Assembly: GCF_004151235.1 (NCBI RefSeq)
Contig: NZ_JUIV01000009.1
Span: 112,552 to 176,551, forward strand
DNA from: Flavobacterium anhuiense
GTDB lineage: Bacteria; Bacteroidota; Bacteroidia; Flavobacteriales; Flavobacteriaceae
DNA length: 64,000 nt
Reading direction: 5' to 3'
Positions within the stretch are counted from its first letter, which is position 1; every line of letters starts with the position of its first letter. A program made the position numbers and the translations under genes. The notes under the pieces are model-generated. The model was not told the DNA's origin, searched no databases, and saw nothing but the letters and a program-made list of their open reading frames with translations. Positions 9,270 through 18,482 of the stretch are shown one piece after another.

Positions 9270-10865
9270 CTAATTGGTTACATTAAAACTTCCTTTTAAA
9301 TTTGGACTGCCTCCAGGATTAATTACCTGAACCTCTACTTTGAAGAAGATGCAATCTTTGGTTTTTACAGCAAATGATTGTGTTTCTGTTTTGCCAACAT
9401 CATATCTTCTGCCAGTTTTATGTATTGTTCCTCCTTGTATAGCAGTCAGTAGTATATTATAGTGTTTTGCATTATGTGGAGTAACCCAATTTGCAGTAGA
9501 GGTTATTTTTAAATCGCCTTTTGAACAAAAAGTTGAGGAAGACATAACGGAATTATTAATATTAAATTCGTTATTATTTTGCGGTAATTGAAATGCTTCT
9601 CCGCAACAATTATTATCACCGCCTTTTAGTCCGACCAACTTATTGTCTAACGCACCTATAGTTTCTGGTCCCACAAGACCATCAATTTTATTCAAACCAT
9701 TTTCTGTTTGGAAGCCGATTACTGCATTTCGTGTTTCGTTTCCAAAATCGCCGTCTGCTCCAAATTTTGGTAAACTCTGACCCGCTTTCATCAGACCTTG
9801 CTGCAATTCTGAAACATATTGCCCTTTTTGACCAGCAGAAATAAGCATCTGATTGTCATTGGCTTTTTCCAACGGAGGATTGCCTTTGAATTGTGGGTTT
9901 TCAGGTCTCTCTGCGCGTAAATCTTCTGAATGGTTTTCTATAGATGATTTTTGTATTGTTCCTGATTTTTGTTTGGCTCCGGTCTGCTGAATCGTATGTG
10001 TGAGTTCATGTGCTAACAGATGTTTACCTTCTTTAGAGTCTGGATTGTATTTTCCTTTATTGAAATAGACATCGTTACCATGTGTGAAAGCCTGTGCGCC
10101 CAGTTCTTCGCTCATTTGAACGGCTCTGCTGTCTGTATGGATGTTTACGTTGCTAAAATCAGCTCCAAAACCCGATTCCATTTCACGCTTTGTGTTTTTA
10201 TCCATAGCATTGCCTCCGCCTTTAGAGCTGTTAAGATTACTTTCGACGTTTTCGTCAACCGAGTTCGATTCCTTTAGTTTTGCTTGAACAGATTTGTCTT
10301 CTTTTTTCTGAGCCTTTTTGTCTTCGTTTTCACATTCGGCACATTTTTTCTGCACTTTTTTGTCTTCTTCTTTTTCGCCTTTTTTCTGTACTTTCTTGTC
10401 TTCTTCCTTATCCGATTTCTTTTGAACCTTTTTGTCTTCTTCTTTTTCTCCCTTTTTTTGTACTTTTTTATCTTCTTCCTTATCGGATTTCTTTTGGACT
10501 TTTTTGTCTTCTTCTTTTTCTCCTTTTTTCTGTACTTTTTTATCTTCTTCCTTATCGGATTTCTTTTGCACTTTCTTCTCTTCTTCTTTTTCTCCTTTTT
10601 TTTGCAGAGGCTGTTCTTGTGCCAAGTCCTTTTTTTGAACAGTTGAAATGGTTTCTGCAATAGGCTTTTGCTGTACAGCTTCTTCGCTTCTGGATTGAAG
10701 TAAACCTCCAGTTTTGCGTTTGTTGACTACTTTATCGGCTACATTGTCGGCTTCTACTTCATATTTGTCTCCTACAGCGCCCGTGGTTAGTTTCTTTTGA
10801 ACTTTTGGTCCAAAAAAAGTAGAAGGGGAGTGATGGGCTATTTTTTTTTGTTCAAACTCTCTCAT
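9270..10865 (-). CDS. DUF4157 (eCIS-core) protein with Lys/Glu repeats and a peptidoglycan-binding domain
   Basis: 531 residues. The leader motif is at 22-47 (VQKKLTTGAVGDKYEVEAD). Seven 12-residue units alternating KKGEKEEDKKVQ and KKSDKEEDKKVQ span 89-172, then a KCAECENED cysteine motif common in this family. The DUF4157 core is at about 205-295 with HELTH at 286-290. A PG_binding_1 domain lies at about 345-412 (QKGQYVSELQQGL, FGADGDFGNETRNAVIGFQ). The last 110 residues are beta-rich and unrecognised; they would be the place for a novel effector domain. The gene lies 2 bp before the giant cargo gene. Start chosen because it precedes the leader motif directly. eCIS cargo is the inferred role. 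Confidence 0.8.
   Translation of the reverse strand: MREFEQKKIAHHSPSTFFGPKVQKKLTTGAVGDKYEVEADNVADKVVNKRKTGGLLQSRSEEAVQQKPIAETISTVQKKDLAQEQPLQKKGEKEEEKKVQKKSDKEEDKKVQKKGEKEEDKKVQKKSDKEEDKKVQKKGEKEEDKKVQKKSDKEEDKKVQKKGEKEEDKKVQKKCAECENEDKKAQKKEDKSVQAKLKESNSVDENVESNLNSSKGGGNAMDKNTKREMESGFGADFSNVNIHTDSRAVQMSEELGAQAFTHGNDVYFNKGKYNPDSKEGKHLLAHELTHTIQQTGAKQKSGTIQKSSIENHSEDLRAERPENPQFKGNPPLEKANDNQMLISAGQKGQYVSELQQGLMKAGQSLPKFGADGDFGNETRNAVIGFQTENGLNKIDGLVGPETIGALDNKLVGLKGGDNNCCGEAFQLPQNNNEFNINNSVMSSSTFCSKGDLKITSTANWVTPHNAKHYNILLTAIQGGTIHKTGRRYDVGKTETQSFAVKTKDCIFFKVEVQVINPGGSPNLKGSFNVTN
10350..10601 (-). repeat. Seven tandem 36-bp coding repeats (72-bp higher-order unit)
   Basis: Within the 531-residue DUF4157 gene, seven 36-bp units encode alternating GEKEED and SDKEED blocks, so near-identical 72-bp double units recur. 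Such a tract can gain or lose units by slippage or recombination without shifting the frame. The reverse frames over this tract are open but encode only Phe/Leu-rich or Ser/Phe-rich low-complexity strings, an artefact of the repeat. Confidence 0.9.
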
Positions 10866-10904
10866 GATTATTATTTTATCATTTTGAAATACTAATTTGT
10901 TTCT

Positions 10905-11765
10905 CTAAACAAACTGCAGATTATTTGCGATAACACCTTCTTTCTCTAATGCATTTTTTATTTGCTTATACCAATACGGAAATATTTTAGAGAGTCGAAG
11001 TTCAATTTCATCAACAACATATTTGTCATATTTTTTCATTCCAAAAAAATGAGAATACCCAATACTATCGGCATGTTTTCCTTGTTCGGTTATATTGTCA
11101 CCTTTCAAAAGCATTGTCGGATTATTGTTTTTATAATTTAATAGCGATGCAAGCGTATATTGTTCGATTAAAATGCAGGTTTCATAACCTTCTTGTTTTA
11201 ATGAATTAAAGCCTTCTTGGTTTTCGATATATATTTTCTCCAAGTCGTAATAGCTTTTTATAAATTCATCACGGAGCTTGAGATCGTTAAAACCAAATAT
11301 GCCGCAGTTATAAGAATAGCCCAAGTTGGTGTGCCAGTAAGGAAGATTTTTAGTGTATCTATTAAAAAACTCTACCTGCTTCTTATAGTGGACTTCATAA
11401 GTATCTTCTTTGCGTTCTACTATGACATCATCAAAACTAAAATCTATCTTTTTCTTAATAAAGATGTCGGTGTCTATGTGAATAAACGGTTTTGTTTGCA
11501 GTTCCATAGCGTTGATTTTCGATTTCATCCAAAGTTCAATTCTATTGTCGTTTTGCATTTTGGTAACAGCACAAGGAAGCATATACAGGAATTTATAGCC
11601 TATTTCGTCTACATAAAGCTCAATTTCATCATACCACAATTGGCTATATAGTATACTTAGAGCAGTCATGTAGATCGTTTCCTTCAATTTGTCTCCCATA
11701 TTCCATCTGTTGTTTGTTATAGGAAGCACATCAAGGCTGTAAATCATCTTGTGTTGTTGTTTCAT
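10905..11765 (-). CDS. Glycosyltransferase-like protein with DxD motif (DUF6734-like), copy 2
   Basis: 286 residues. It starts MIYSLDVLPITNNRWNMG and has YSQLWYDEIELYVDE, LYMLPC (61-66) and FIHIDTDIFIKKK with Asp98-x-Asp100. A DxD after a hydrophobic strand is the metal and nucleotide-sugar site of GT-A glycosyltransferases. The protein aligns over its whole length with the next gene upstream (identical layout, DxD at the same residue), so the two are tandem duplicates. I associate the pattern with DUF6734 from memory, not from a search. No signal peptide or DUF4157 leader is seen. It sits between the cargo proteins and the structural genes, so it may be an effector or may modify the particle or cargo. 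Confidence 0.6.
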   Translation of the reverse strand: MKQQHKMIYSLDVLPITNNRWNMGDKLKETIYMTALSILYSQLWYDEIELYVDEIGYKFLYMLPCAVTKMQNDNRIELWMKSKINAMELQTKPFIHIDTDIFIKKKIDFSFDDVIVERKEDTYEVHYKKQVEFFNRYTKNLPYWHTNLGYSYNCGIFGFNDLKLRDEFIKSYYDLEKIYIENQEGFNSLKQEGYETCILIEQYTLASLLNYKNNNPTMLLKGDNITEQGKHADSIGYSHFFGMKKYDKYVVDEIELRLSKIFPYWYKQIKNALEKEGVIANNLQFV

Positions 11766-11776
11766 ACCGTTTTATT

Positions 11777-12604
11777 TTAAGCTATGCCTTCTTTCTCTAA
11801 AGCATTTTTTACTTCTTTGTACCAATACGGAAACAGCTTAGAAAGCCTATTTTCTATTTCCTGAACAATGTCAATTCTGTATTTTTTTTGCCCTGCAATG
11901 TGCGTGTAACCAATTCTATCTGCCAGCTGGCTGTTTTCGAACAGGTTTTTTTTCCACAGCAATAAGGTTGGCTTTATATTTTTATGATGTAATAATGCGG
12001 CCAGATTATACTGCTCTAAAACAATGCAAGGTTCTATTCTTGTTATGCCCGGATTATTATTTTTTATAAAAATTTCTTCTAAAGCATAGTAGGCTTTTAA
12101 AAACTGATCTCGAAGTTCTAAGTCTCTAAAACCTAACACGCCACAATTGAAAGCATATCCTAAATCGGGTTTCCAATAATCTAGATCCTGAGTATATTTA
12201 TTAAAAAAATCCAATCGATATTGATACATGCCGTACAGTTCGTAATCATTTTGTTCAACAATTACTTTATCAAAATCAAAATTTATTTTTTTCTTTATAA
12301 AGGCGTCATTATCAAGGTGAATAAAAGGTTTCGTTTGTTTTTCCATAACATCAATCTTCGATTTCATCCAGATGACAGCGTCTTTATTGCTGCTAATTTT
12401 AGTCACTCTGCAAGGAAGCATATACAGAAACTTATAAGCCGTTTCATCAGCATAAAGTTCAATATCCTTATACCATAAGTGGCTGTATAGTATGCTTAGA
12501 GCAGTAGAATAAATAGTTTCTTTAAATTTATTGCCTTCATTCCATCTATTGTTGCTGATAGGAAATGCATCTAAGCTGTAAATTATTCTAGGCTCTTCCT
12601 TCAT
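11777..12604 (-). CDS. Glycosyltransferase-like protein with DxD motif (DUF6734-like), copy 1
   Basis: 275 residues, a paralogue of the gene that follows it. Shared blocks are IIYSLDAFPISNNRW, ETIYSTALSILYSHLWY, LYMLPCRVTK, FIHLDNDAFIKKK (Asp98-x-Asp100), NCGVLGFRDLELRDQF and a C-terminal LSKLFPYWYKEVKNALEKEG. The start codon overlaps the end of the nucleotidyltransferase-like gene by 4 bp, so translation is probably coupled. A GT-A fold is suggested by the DxD motif and the surrounding strands. Substrate and role are unknown. The pair is conserved enough in layout that both copies look functional. Confidence 0.6.
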   Translation of the reverse strand: MKEEPRIIYSLDAFPISNNRWNEGNKFKETIYSTALSILYSHLWYKDIELYADETAYKFLYMLPCRVTKISSNKDAVIWMKSKIDVMEKQTKPFIHLDNDAFIKKKINFDFDKVIVEQNDYELYGMYQYRLDFFNKYTQDLDYWKPDLGYAFNCGVLGFRDLELRDQFLKAYYALEEIFIKNNNPGITRIEPCIVLEQYNLAALLHHKNIKPTLLLWKKNLFENSQLADRIGYTHIAGQKKYRIDIVQEIENRLSKLFPYWYKEVKNALEKEGIA

Positions 12605-13179
12605 AAAATATTTTTTTTAATGGTATGAATTAAGTTTTTCTCTTCCAGAAAAGTTACATTGTTGTACAAAGAAGCTTTACGGCTGTGCTTGTACAATCGT
12701 CTCCATTGATAATCTACACCTTTAACTGCTGAAGTGTTGAGATGTATCTCAGTATTATGATTTTTTTTACTTTCTTCAAATGAGGTATGCCAGACCATTT
12801 TGCCTAACAAAGGCGATTGCATATAAGTTGAATTCAAAAAATCCCTTTGAAAGCTGTCTATATTAATTGAATTTTCCCCAATTCTGAAAATATGTACCAA
12901 CGCTTCGCCATTTTTTGTTTTATAATATTTTGAGAGGTATCTTTTTGTCTCCAATTTGTTCATCATGGGCTGTAAATCCAGTTCCTTTTCAAAAATCAGA
13001 TCGATATCATTAATGGTAATGTCATAATATTCGCGAAGATTGAGATAGTCTGCAACACCTCCGCAAAAGACTACTTTAGAAAGATTTACATTATTGAATA
13101 AAAACTCTAAAGCCATTTGCTGAAGGCTGCGAATATTTTTCTTGTCGTATTCTAAAAAAGAGGCGTTATCAATATTCAT
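12601..13179 (-). CDS. Nucleotidyltransferase-fold protein
   Basis: 192 residues. VVFCGGVADYLNLREYYDITINDIDLIF carries Gly40-Gly41 and Asp58-x-Asp60, the glycine turn and metal-binding aspartates of the nucleotidyltransferase superfamily (MNT/LinB-like). No signal peptide is present. The gene is 11 bp downstream of the tape measure gene and overlaps the first glycosyltransferase-like gene by 4 bp, so the three genes probably act together. Possible roles are nucleotidylation of a particle component, activation of a sugar, or an effector of its own. I do not recognise a specific family. Confidence 0.55.
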   Translation of the reverse strand: MNIDNASFLEYDKKNIRSLQQMALEFLFNNVNLSKVVFCGGVADYLNLREYYDITINDIDLIFEKELDLQPMMNKLETKRYLSKYYKTKNGEALVHIFRIGENSINIDSFQRDFLNSTYMQSPLLGKMVWHTSFEESKKNHNTEIHLNTSAVKGVDYQWRRLYKHSRKASLYNNVTFLEEKNLIHTIKKNIL

Positions 13180-13190
13180 ATTTCTAATAT

Positions 13191-15047
13191 TTACCAGTTA
13201 ACATATATGATTCGTTTTTTCCAAGCTAATTTGATGATGCTCAAATTCCAGTTTAATTTGTCTAACAAAATATCTTGTGTTTTTCGCTCCATGGTGATTA
13301 CAGGACTTTCGTCACCATTAATGTCTAATTTCCCCGGGCGTTGCAAGAATTCGTTTTGAAGCAATTCTGCCGATGATTTTTTCATAATATCCCAATTGCT
13401 TAATACCGCTTGCAGCATTGTAAAGGCTTCTTTCTTCATTTCTTCTGAGAGTGTAATGTTTCTTTCAATAGGTTCAGCTATCGGAATATTGCATAAAAAC
13501 TTTTCGAAGACCATAGCATTTTCATAATCCTGTTCTTTTCCCGTGGCTACATAATGCAAGAGATGTGCGGCAACTTCAGGATCATTTATAGTATTGTCTT
13601 TATTCAGCAGTTTGCAATTTTCAAAAAGAGATTTCAAAAAGGGATGAATTAATACTAGACCTGCATTGTCAACATATGATTCGCCAATAATGTTATTCTC
13701 ATCAAATCGGTTTTCGTTTTTGACTTTTTCTTTCTCCAAATTAGAATCCTTTTTATCAATTGCTCTTTCGTGAGTGTTAAGAGTTTCTTCTTTTGATTTA
13801 TTTGATAGGCTCTCGCTACTTTTATTACCATCGCTAATAGTAGCATCTTTGCTTTTAAACAAAATCGAACTCTGATCTTGCGCTAGATTCTCGTTATTTT
13901 CGTGAATTCTTTCTAAATCTATTTTTGTATCGCTTTCTGATTCTGTCCGACTCTCTATTTTTATTGCATTTTCTATTTCGGTCTCGCTTTCATCTTTCGC
14001 TGCATTTTCAATTTTTGCTTCATTTTCTGCTTCTCTTGCATTTTTTATCTCTGTCTCAGTTTGTATCGTCACTTGATCATTTGAGATAGTATTTAGCTCT
14101 GTTTCTTTTTCTTTTAAAATAACTTGCTCTAATTTTTTTTCGATAATCGAAACAGTAGTATCCAGATGAGCCAATAATTCTAGTTCATTTTGATTTTCTA
14201 TCTGATTTTCAATTTCTTTTATATAAAGTTCTTTGTACTGAAAAAAGTGGTTCTTTTTATGAAATTCCAATACACTTAAAAACAATTTCAAAAGCTTTTC
14301 TTTTACAATTGCTTTACTTGCATTATTTGTTTCCAAAAGGTTTAAAAGAACTATTTCCCAAACCAAAAACCTTTGATTTGGAATCAATTGATTTTTGGCA
14401 ATGCTGGCTTCAATCTGTTTTTGTATTGATTCAATGCAGATTATTTTTGCTCTGCTTTCGACGCTATTTTTTTTGAGTAATATTCCCTTTTTAATAATGT
14501 TTACAATTTGGACATCACTAAATTGTTTGATAAATCGTGCTCTCACAATTGGCTTTTGAAGAGAATTGTTCCATTTAAAAGAAAAGCTCTCATTATTTAA
14601 GATTTCATCAAATGCTTTATTATTATCTACTATTTTGAAATCATGATTTGAAGTTGTCCACCAAGTATTTGTCCCAGTTTCAAGAAAATGAAAGAAGCTT
14701 TCTATTGCCTTTTCTTGCGGATTAATAAGTTTATAACCTTCAATGTTTTTCTCTTCTTTTTCAAAAACTTCCTCAACTTGTTTGGTAATATTTTTTAGGA
14801 TTTGCTCTTTGAAATTTTCGAAATCTAAATTTTGATTTATAGCAATATCAAGGTTGAGCTTGTCTAATTGTATGCTATGTGAAGGATTTTTTGAATCCAC
14901 TTCGTTAAAATAATTTTCTAAAAGCGTGAATACTTCTTTTTCCAAAAACGCATCAATATTGTCCTTGAGATAATATCCCTTCTCTTTAGAATTGGTATTT
15001 ATCTCAAGGAAAACTTTATTGATAATATGTTTATTTAAGTTTTGCAT
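13191..15047 (-). CDS. Contractile injection system tape measure protein
   Basis: 618 residues. The N-terminus (HIINKVFLEINTNSKEKGYY ... LDKLNLDIAINQNLDFENFKEQILKNI) and the C-terminus (YVDNAGLVLIHPFLKSLFENCKLL, AAHLLHYVATGKEQDYE, NPDIMKK-type tail) match the Bacteroidota eCIS tape measure family (Afp14/Pvc14 position). Between them, about 310-450, is an Asn/Glu/Lys/Ser-rich low-complexity stretch with repeats such as AKIENAAKDESETEIENA. Length of this protein sets tube length in related particles. It overlaps the PKD gene by 17 bp, so the pair is translationally coupled. Confidence 0.82.
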   Translation of the reverse strand: MQNLNKHIINKVFLEINTNSKEKGYYLKDNIDAFLEKEVFTLLENYFNEVDSKNPSHSIQLDKLNLDIAINQNLDFENFKEQILKNITKQVEEVFEKEEKNIEGYKLINPQEKAIESFFHFLETGTNTWWTTSNHDFKIVDNNKAFDEILNNESFSFKWNNSLQKPIVRARFIKQFSDVQIVNIIKKGILLKKNSVESRAKIICIESIQKQIEASIAKNQLIPNQRFLVWEIVLLNLLETNNASKAIVKEKLLKLFLSVLEFHKKNHFFQYKELYIKEIENQIENQNELELLAHLDTTVSIIEKKLEQVILKEKETELNTISNDQVTIQTETEIKNAREAENEAKIENAAKDESETEIENAIKIESRTESESDTKIDLERIHENNENLAQDQSSILFKSKDATISDGNKSSESLSNKSKEETLNTHERAIDKKDSNLEKEKVKNENRFDENNIIGESYVDNAGLVLIHPFLKSLFENCKLLNKDNTINDPEVAAHLLHYVATGKEQDYENAMVFEKFLCNIPIAEPIERNITLSEEMKKEAFTMLQAVLSNWDIMKKSSAELLQNEFLQRPGKLDINGDESPVITMERKTQDILLDKLNWNLSIIKLAWKKRIIYVNW

Positions 15048-18000
15048 TAGCTGTAAGAGCTTCTATTTGTATGTTTAAAGAAGATATGATAAAATCGATT
15101 TTCGGAAATACCTTCAGCATGCTAGTCAAAAATGCTTTCAATGTTCCATCTTTATCGCTGTTGAATTTTATTTCGATAAAACTTGTAAATAAATTATTGA
15201 AAAGCAATTCTACTGGAATAATCTGTTTCTCTGATGCTTTAAGCGTTTCTGGATCTTGGCATCTCAAAATCGTATAAAATAACGAGGTGTTAAGCGATAT
15301 AAGCGTTTGTACTGCCGCAATCAGTTCTGGATTTTGTAGTTTGATGGCAGTGCTAACAACTGTGGATATTAAATTGAAATTTTCTTGCGTGAATAATTCA
15401 GATAAAGTATCATTTAATTTACCGCTAATGTAGCTCTCAAGATTTTTTTGAACTTCAACCAATCTGTTTTCCGTTTCAGAAATTAAGCGATTGGTTTCTC
15501 TATTGAATTTATTTACAACAGCAATTTCTCTTAGATTGGAGATCGTTCCAATGGAGTTATTTATAAATAAACCTGCATTATCAAGACATGTATTCTCTTC
15601 AACGGTTTTTCTAATCTCTATTGATCTTGGGCCATCGGTTACCGAACCACATTTACCCTCAGCAATTAATGAAACAGAGATTGAAGATTCATTATACATG
15701 GAAGTTTGTCGCGTTATCGGATCTTTTTTATCTGTTACAATTACTTCCTTGTCAATGTGCCAAGTATAGGCCGCAGCATTTTGAGAATTGTTGTTTAGGG
15801 TTAGAATTCCTGTTGTAGCATCTACATTGTAACTAAAACTAGCAATAGGCAGATCTAAAAGTGTAATGGTAAGATTGGATGGTTTGTCGTCTATAAAAAT
15901 GGTTACAGTTTGGACATCTTTTGACACATCGCCTGCAACAAACATATATTTTTCTCCGAATGTAACTTGAACTCCTTCTCCTAAAATTTGTGCCCCTTTT
16001 ATATTAGGTTCTAGGGTAAGCTCCGCAGGTTTATCGTTTCGGCAAAAAGATATTTTGTTTACTAATTTACCATCAACCAATACTTTCGGATCTGGAATTT
16101 CAAAACTTACAGGATGAGTGACTTTAAAATCACAGTTGCCATTGTCTGCATAAAGCATAACATCAAATGTGAATTTCTTTTGCGATTCGCTATTATACTT
16201 GTATACGTGTTTTATTTCTGTCTTATCATCAGTAATCCAATCGGTTTTGTCTCCAAAGTCCCAAGTAAATTTATTTCCTTCGATATTTTCTCCAGTTATG
16301 GTAAAAATGATTTCCGTTTCGTCAGCTCCTGGAGATTTTGAAGGAACGGCTGTAAAATCGAATTTTGGTTTTTCGAAAATGGTTATCTTACAATCCGTAT
16401 CAAAATTGTTGACTGTAAAAGTTATCGGTTGGCCAATCAACTCTTTGCTGACTAAATTTGGATCAAAAACAAGTGCGCCATATTCGTTTACGGCTATTCC
16501 TCCATTTTGATCAGGTCTAACATTGGCTTTTACAAAACCTCCTGATGGAGATACTTTAAAAGGCAGAGGAGGCGTTTTGCTGTCAAAACAAATTTTATCT
16601 ACTGGCAAACTAAGGCCTATGTTGTTTTCGTCGCAACACAAATAAGGTAACGAAAAATCGGCAACAATTGGATTTAAAATAGGGATGCCTTCTGTAAATT
16701 TTTCAAAGTCTCCAGTTAAAGATGGTTTGCGGGTATTGTAATAATAGTAATACGGTACTTTTTCTTCCAGATAGATCATTATGAATGTGCCTCCTGGAAT
16801 TACACCTGCTTTATGCTCGTAGCCATGATTTTTGTTAAGATAATACTCGGTGAATTTTTGGATTGTTTTATCCAATTCATTAGCATTTACCGCCAGAATC
16901 ATTATATTGAATCCAAGACCATTATCCAGCCTAATTTGCTGGATTACTTTTAGTGCTTCTTTGTAATTGCGTCCTTGATGGCCTTCAATTCTATAAAAAT
17001 CACTATCAAGATGTATTTCAAGCGGTTTTTTAGTATTCAATAAATCGTCATGGTAACTGACATTGTTTTTTTCTAATCCTAAAAAGGTTTTATCAAAATC
17101 CCAAGCTTTAATAAGCGAATCAGTTACATTGTTGTAAAAAGGAATGGCTTTTTTGCCCAATTTGCCCATTTGTAATGAAGGCGTAATTTTTATAAAATCA
17201 TGTAACGGATTGTAATTTTCTAGTAATTCTGCACTTCTTAGAATGAGACTGTACATTCTTTGTCTGGCTGTGTTTTCGCCATAGCATATTTTTATTTCAT
17301 CTGATGTTAAGTCTTTTTCTTCAGAATCTTTATCATCTGCAAGGCAGTCATTACAAGTGTTAAGGCTTTCTCCTGTAAGCAAAGGCGATTTGTAGAAAGC
17401 ATGACGAAATTCAAAACAAGGTTCTGATTTGAATAGTTCGCCCAGCATTAAGTGTTTCGGAAAAGCATTAATATCAGGATAACAGTAACTATCCTCTAAA
17501 TTGAGTAAAAGCGCTCTCGTTTCGTTGTAAGTATCCACAAGATCGTTAAGGAGATCATATCGATATTGAAAATCTGAAGGAAGTATTGGATCTCCATCAA
17601 AATTAAATAGTTCGGTTATTTTTTTTTGAATAACATCTAAAACTATTGGCATATTTAAGCCTGTCAGAAGTTTGTTGTAGCCATCCTGCAAATTCTTAAC
17701 TACATTATTTTTGAAAATACCTTTTGTAAAAGTTTGTTTTAATGCTTCAAGGTGAACAAAATCGTCTTTTTTTAGAACAATTCTATTCGATTTTAGATCT
17801 GGTAATGTATAGTATAAATTGACATAATTGATTTTGCCAATCATACTGTCATAATTCATTATTTTTTTGGCAACGTCTTTGCTGACAATTAAAACTTTAT
17901 AATTGCCTACAATTTCCAATCCCTGATTATCGCATGAAAGGCTTACGCAAAGGTCAGATTCTTTTTCATAAGACTCTAGATACAAAAGAATTACAGCTTC

Positions 18001-18471
18001 TTTAATATCAAATTTTGTATTTGACGTAAATTCTGCTAAAGCAAAATTTGGATCCTTTTCTTTTTTTTGCTGTTCTTCTGTTAAGAGTTCAAAAAGAGGC
18101 AATTGTTGGTTTGCTCCTCCATAAAAAAAAGGTTTATATGCCGCTTTTGTATTATCATAAACTTTGCAATGCGTGTAGGTTTTAGAGTCAAAATCGATTT
18201 TTTTGTTTCCCAACACATCTGCCTGATATAACTTAAAAAGATCACCATCTGTAGTTATGCCAGTTCCTTGCGTTATTGAAATCGTTTTTTGTGCTTCATT
18301 ATAAGAAGGATAAAGTCCGCAAACTATACCAACGCCACTCAGGTAAATGCGGGATAGGCGATCCTGATCGTCAAAAAAGTCGACAACCTCATTAAGGTTT
18401 CCTTCAGTAAGTACCTGATTCTTTGTGAATCGTCGGTATTGTGTTGTTATTGTTGAAAGTTTAGCTGACAT
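15031..18471 (-). CDS. Large eCIS protein with a PKD domain, possible baseplate or receptor-binding component
   Basis: 1146 residues. The N-terminal 450 residues (QYRRFTKNQVLTEGNLNEV, DQDRLSRIYLSGVGIVCGLY) belong to a family found next to baseplate genes in Bacteroidota eCIS loci. A PKD fold spans about 702-795 (GNKFTWDFGDKTDW ... HVYKYN), followed by a second immunoglobulin-like stretch (SFSYNVDATTGILTLNNNSQNAAAYTWHID) and a helical C-terminus. PKD domains usually bind proteins or glycans at surfaces. No separate tail-fibre gene of the Afp13 type occurs in the locus, so this protein may take that role. That is inference; it could equally be a baseplate scaffold. Gene order: 11 bp after the Afp12-like gene and overlapping the tape measure gene. 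Confidence 0.7.
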   Translation of the reverse strand: MSAKLSTITTQYRRFTKNQVLTEGNLNEVVDFFDDQDRLSRIYLSGVGIVCGLYPSYNEAQKTISITQGTGITTDGDLFKLYQADVLGNKKIDFDSKTYTHCKVYDNTKAAYKPFFYGGANQQLPLFELLTEEQQKKEKDPNFALAEFTSNTKFDIKEAVILLYLESYEKESDLCVSLSCDNQGLEIVGNYKVLIVSKDVAKKIMNYDSMIGKINYVNLYYTLPDLKSNRIVLKKDDFVHLEALKQTFTKGIFKNNVVKNLQDGYNKLLTGLNMPIVLDVIQKKITELFNFDGDPILPSDFQYRYDLLNDLVDTYNETRALLLNLEDSYCYPDINAFPKHLMLGELFKSEPCFEFRHAFYKSPLLTGESLNTCNDCLADDKDSEEKDLTSDEIKICYGENTARQRMYSLILRSAELLENYNPLHDFIKITPSLQMGKLGKKAIPFYNNVTDSLIKAWDFDKTFLGLEKNNVSYHDDLLNTKKPLEIHLDSDFYRIEGHQGRNYKEALKVIQQIRLDNGLGFNIMILAVNANELDKTIQKFTEYYLNKNHGYEHKAGVIPGGTFIMIYLEEKVPYYYYYNTRKPSLTGDFEKFTEGIPILNPIVADFSLPYLCCDENNIGLSLPVDKICFDSKTPPLPFKVSPSGGFVKANVRPDQNGGIAVNEYGALVFDPNLVSKELIGQPITFTVNNFDTDCKITIFEKPKFDFTAVPSKSPGADETEIIFTITGENIEGNKFTWDFGDKTDWITDDKTEIKHVYKYNSESQKKFTFDVMLYADNGNCDFKVTHPVSFEIPDPKVLVDGKLVNKISFCRNDKPAELTLEPNIKGAQILGEGVQVTFGEKYMFVAGDVSKDVQTVTIFIDDKPSNLTITLLDLPIASFSYNVDATTGILTLNNNSQNAAAYTWHIDKEVIVTDKKDPITRQTSMYNESSISVSLIAEGKCGSVTDGPRSIEIRKTVEENTCLDNAGLFINNSIGTISNLREIAVVNKFNRETNRLISETENRLVEVQKNLESYISGKLNDTLSELFTQENFNLISTVVSTAIKLQNPELIAAVQTLISLNTSLFYTILRCQDPETLKASEKQIIPVELLFNNLFTSFIEIKFNSDKDGTLKAFLTSMLKVFPKIDFIISSLNIQIEALTANAKLK

Positions 18472-18482
18472 TGGAATAGTTT

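Noticed and set aside
10280..10663. Long open frames on both strands over the cargo repeat, including a Phe/Leu-rich membrane-like frame
   Set aside because: They are reverse or shifted readings of the 36-bp Lys/Glu repeats; composition follows from the repeat, with no start context.
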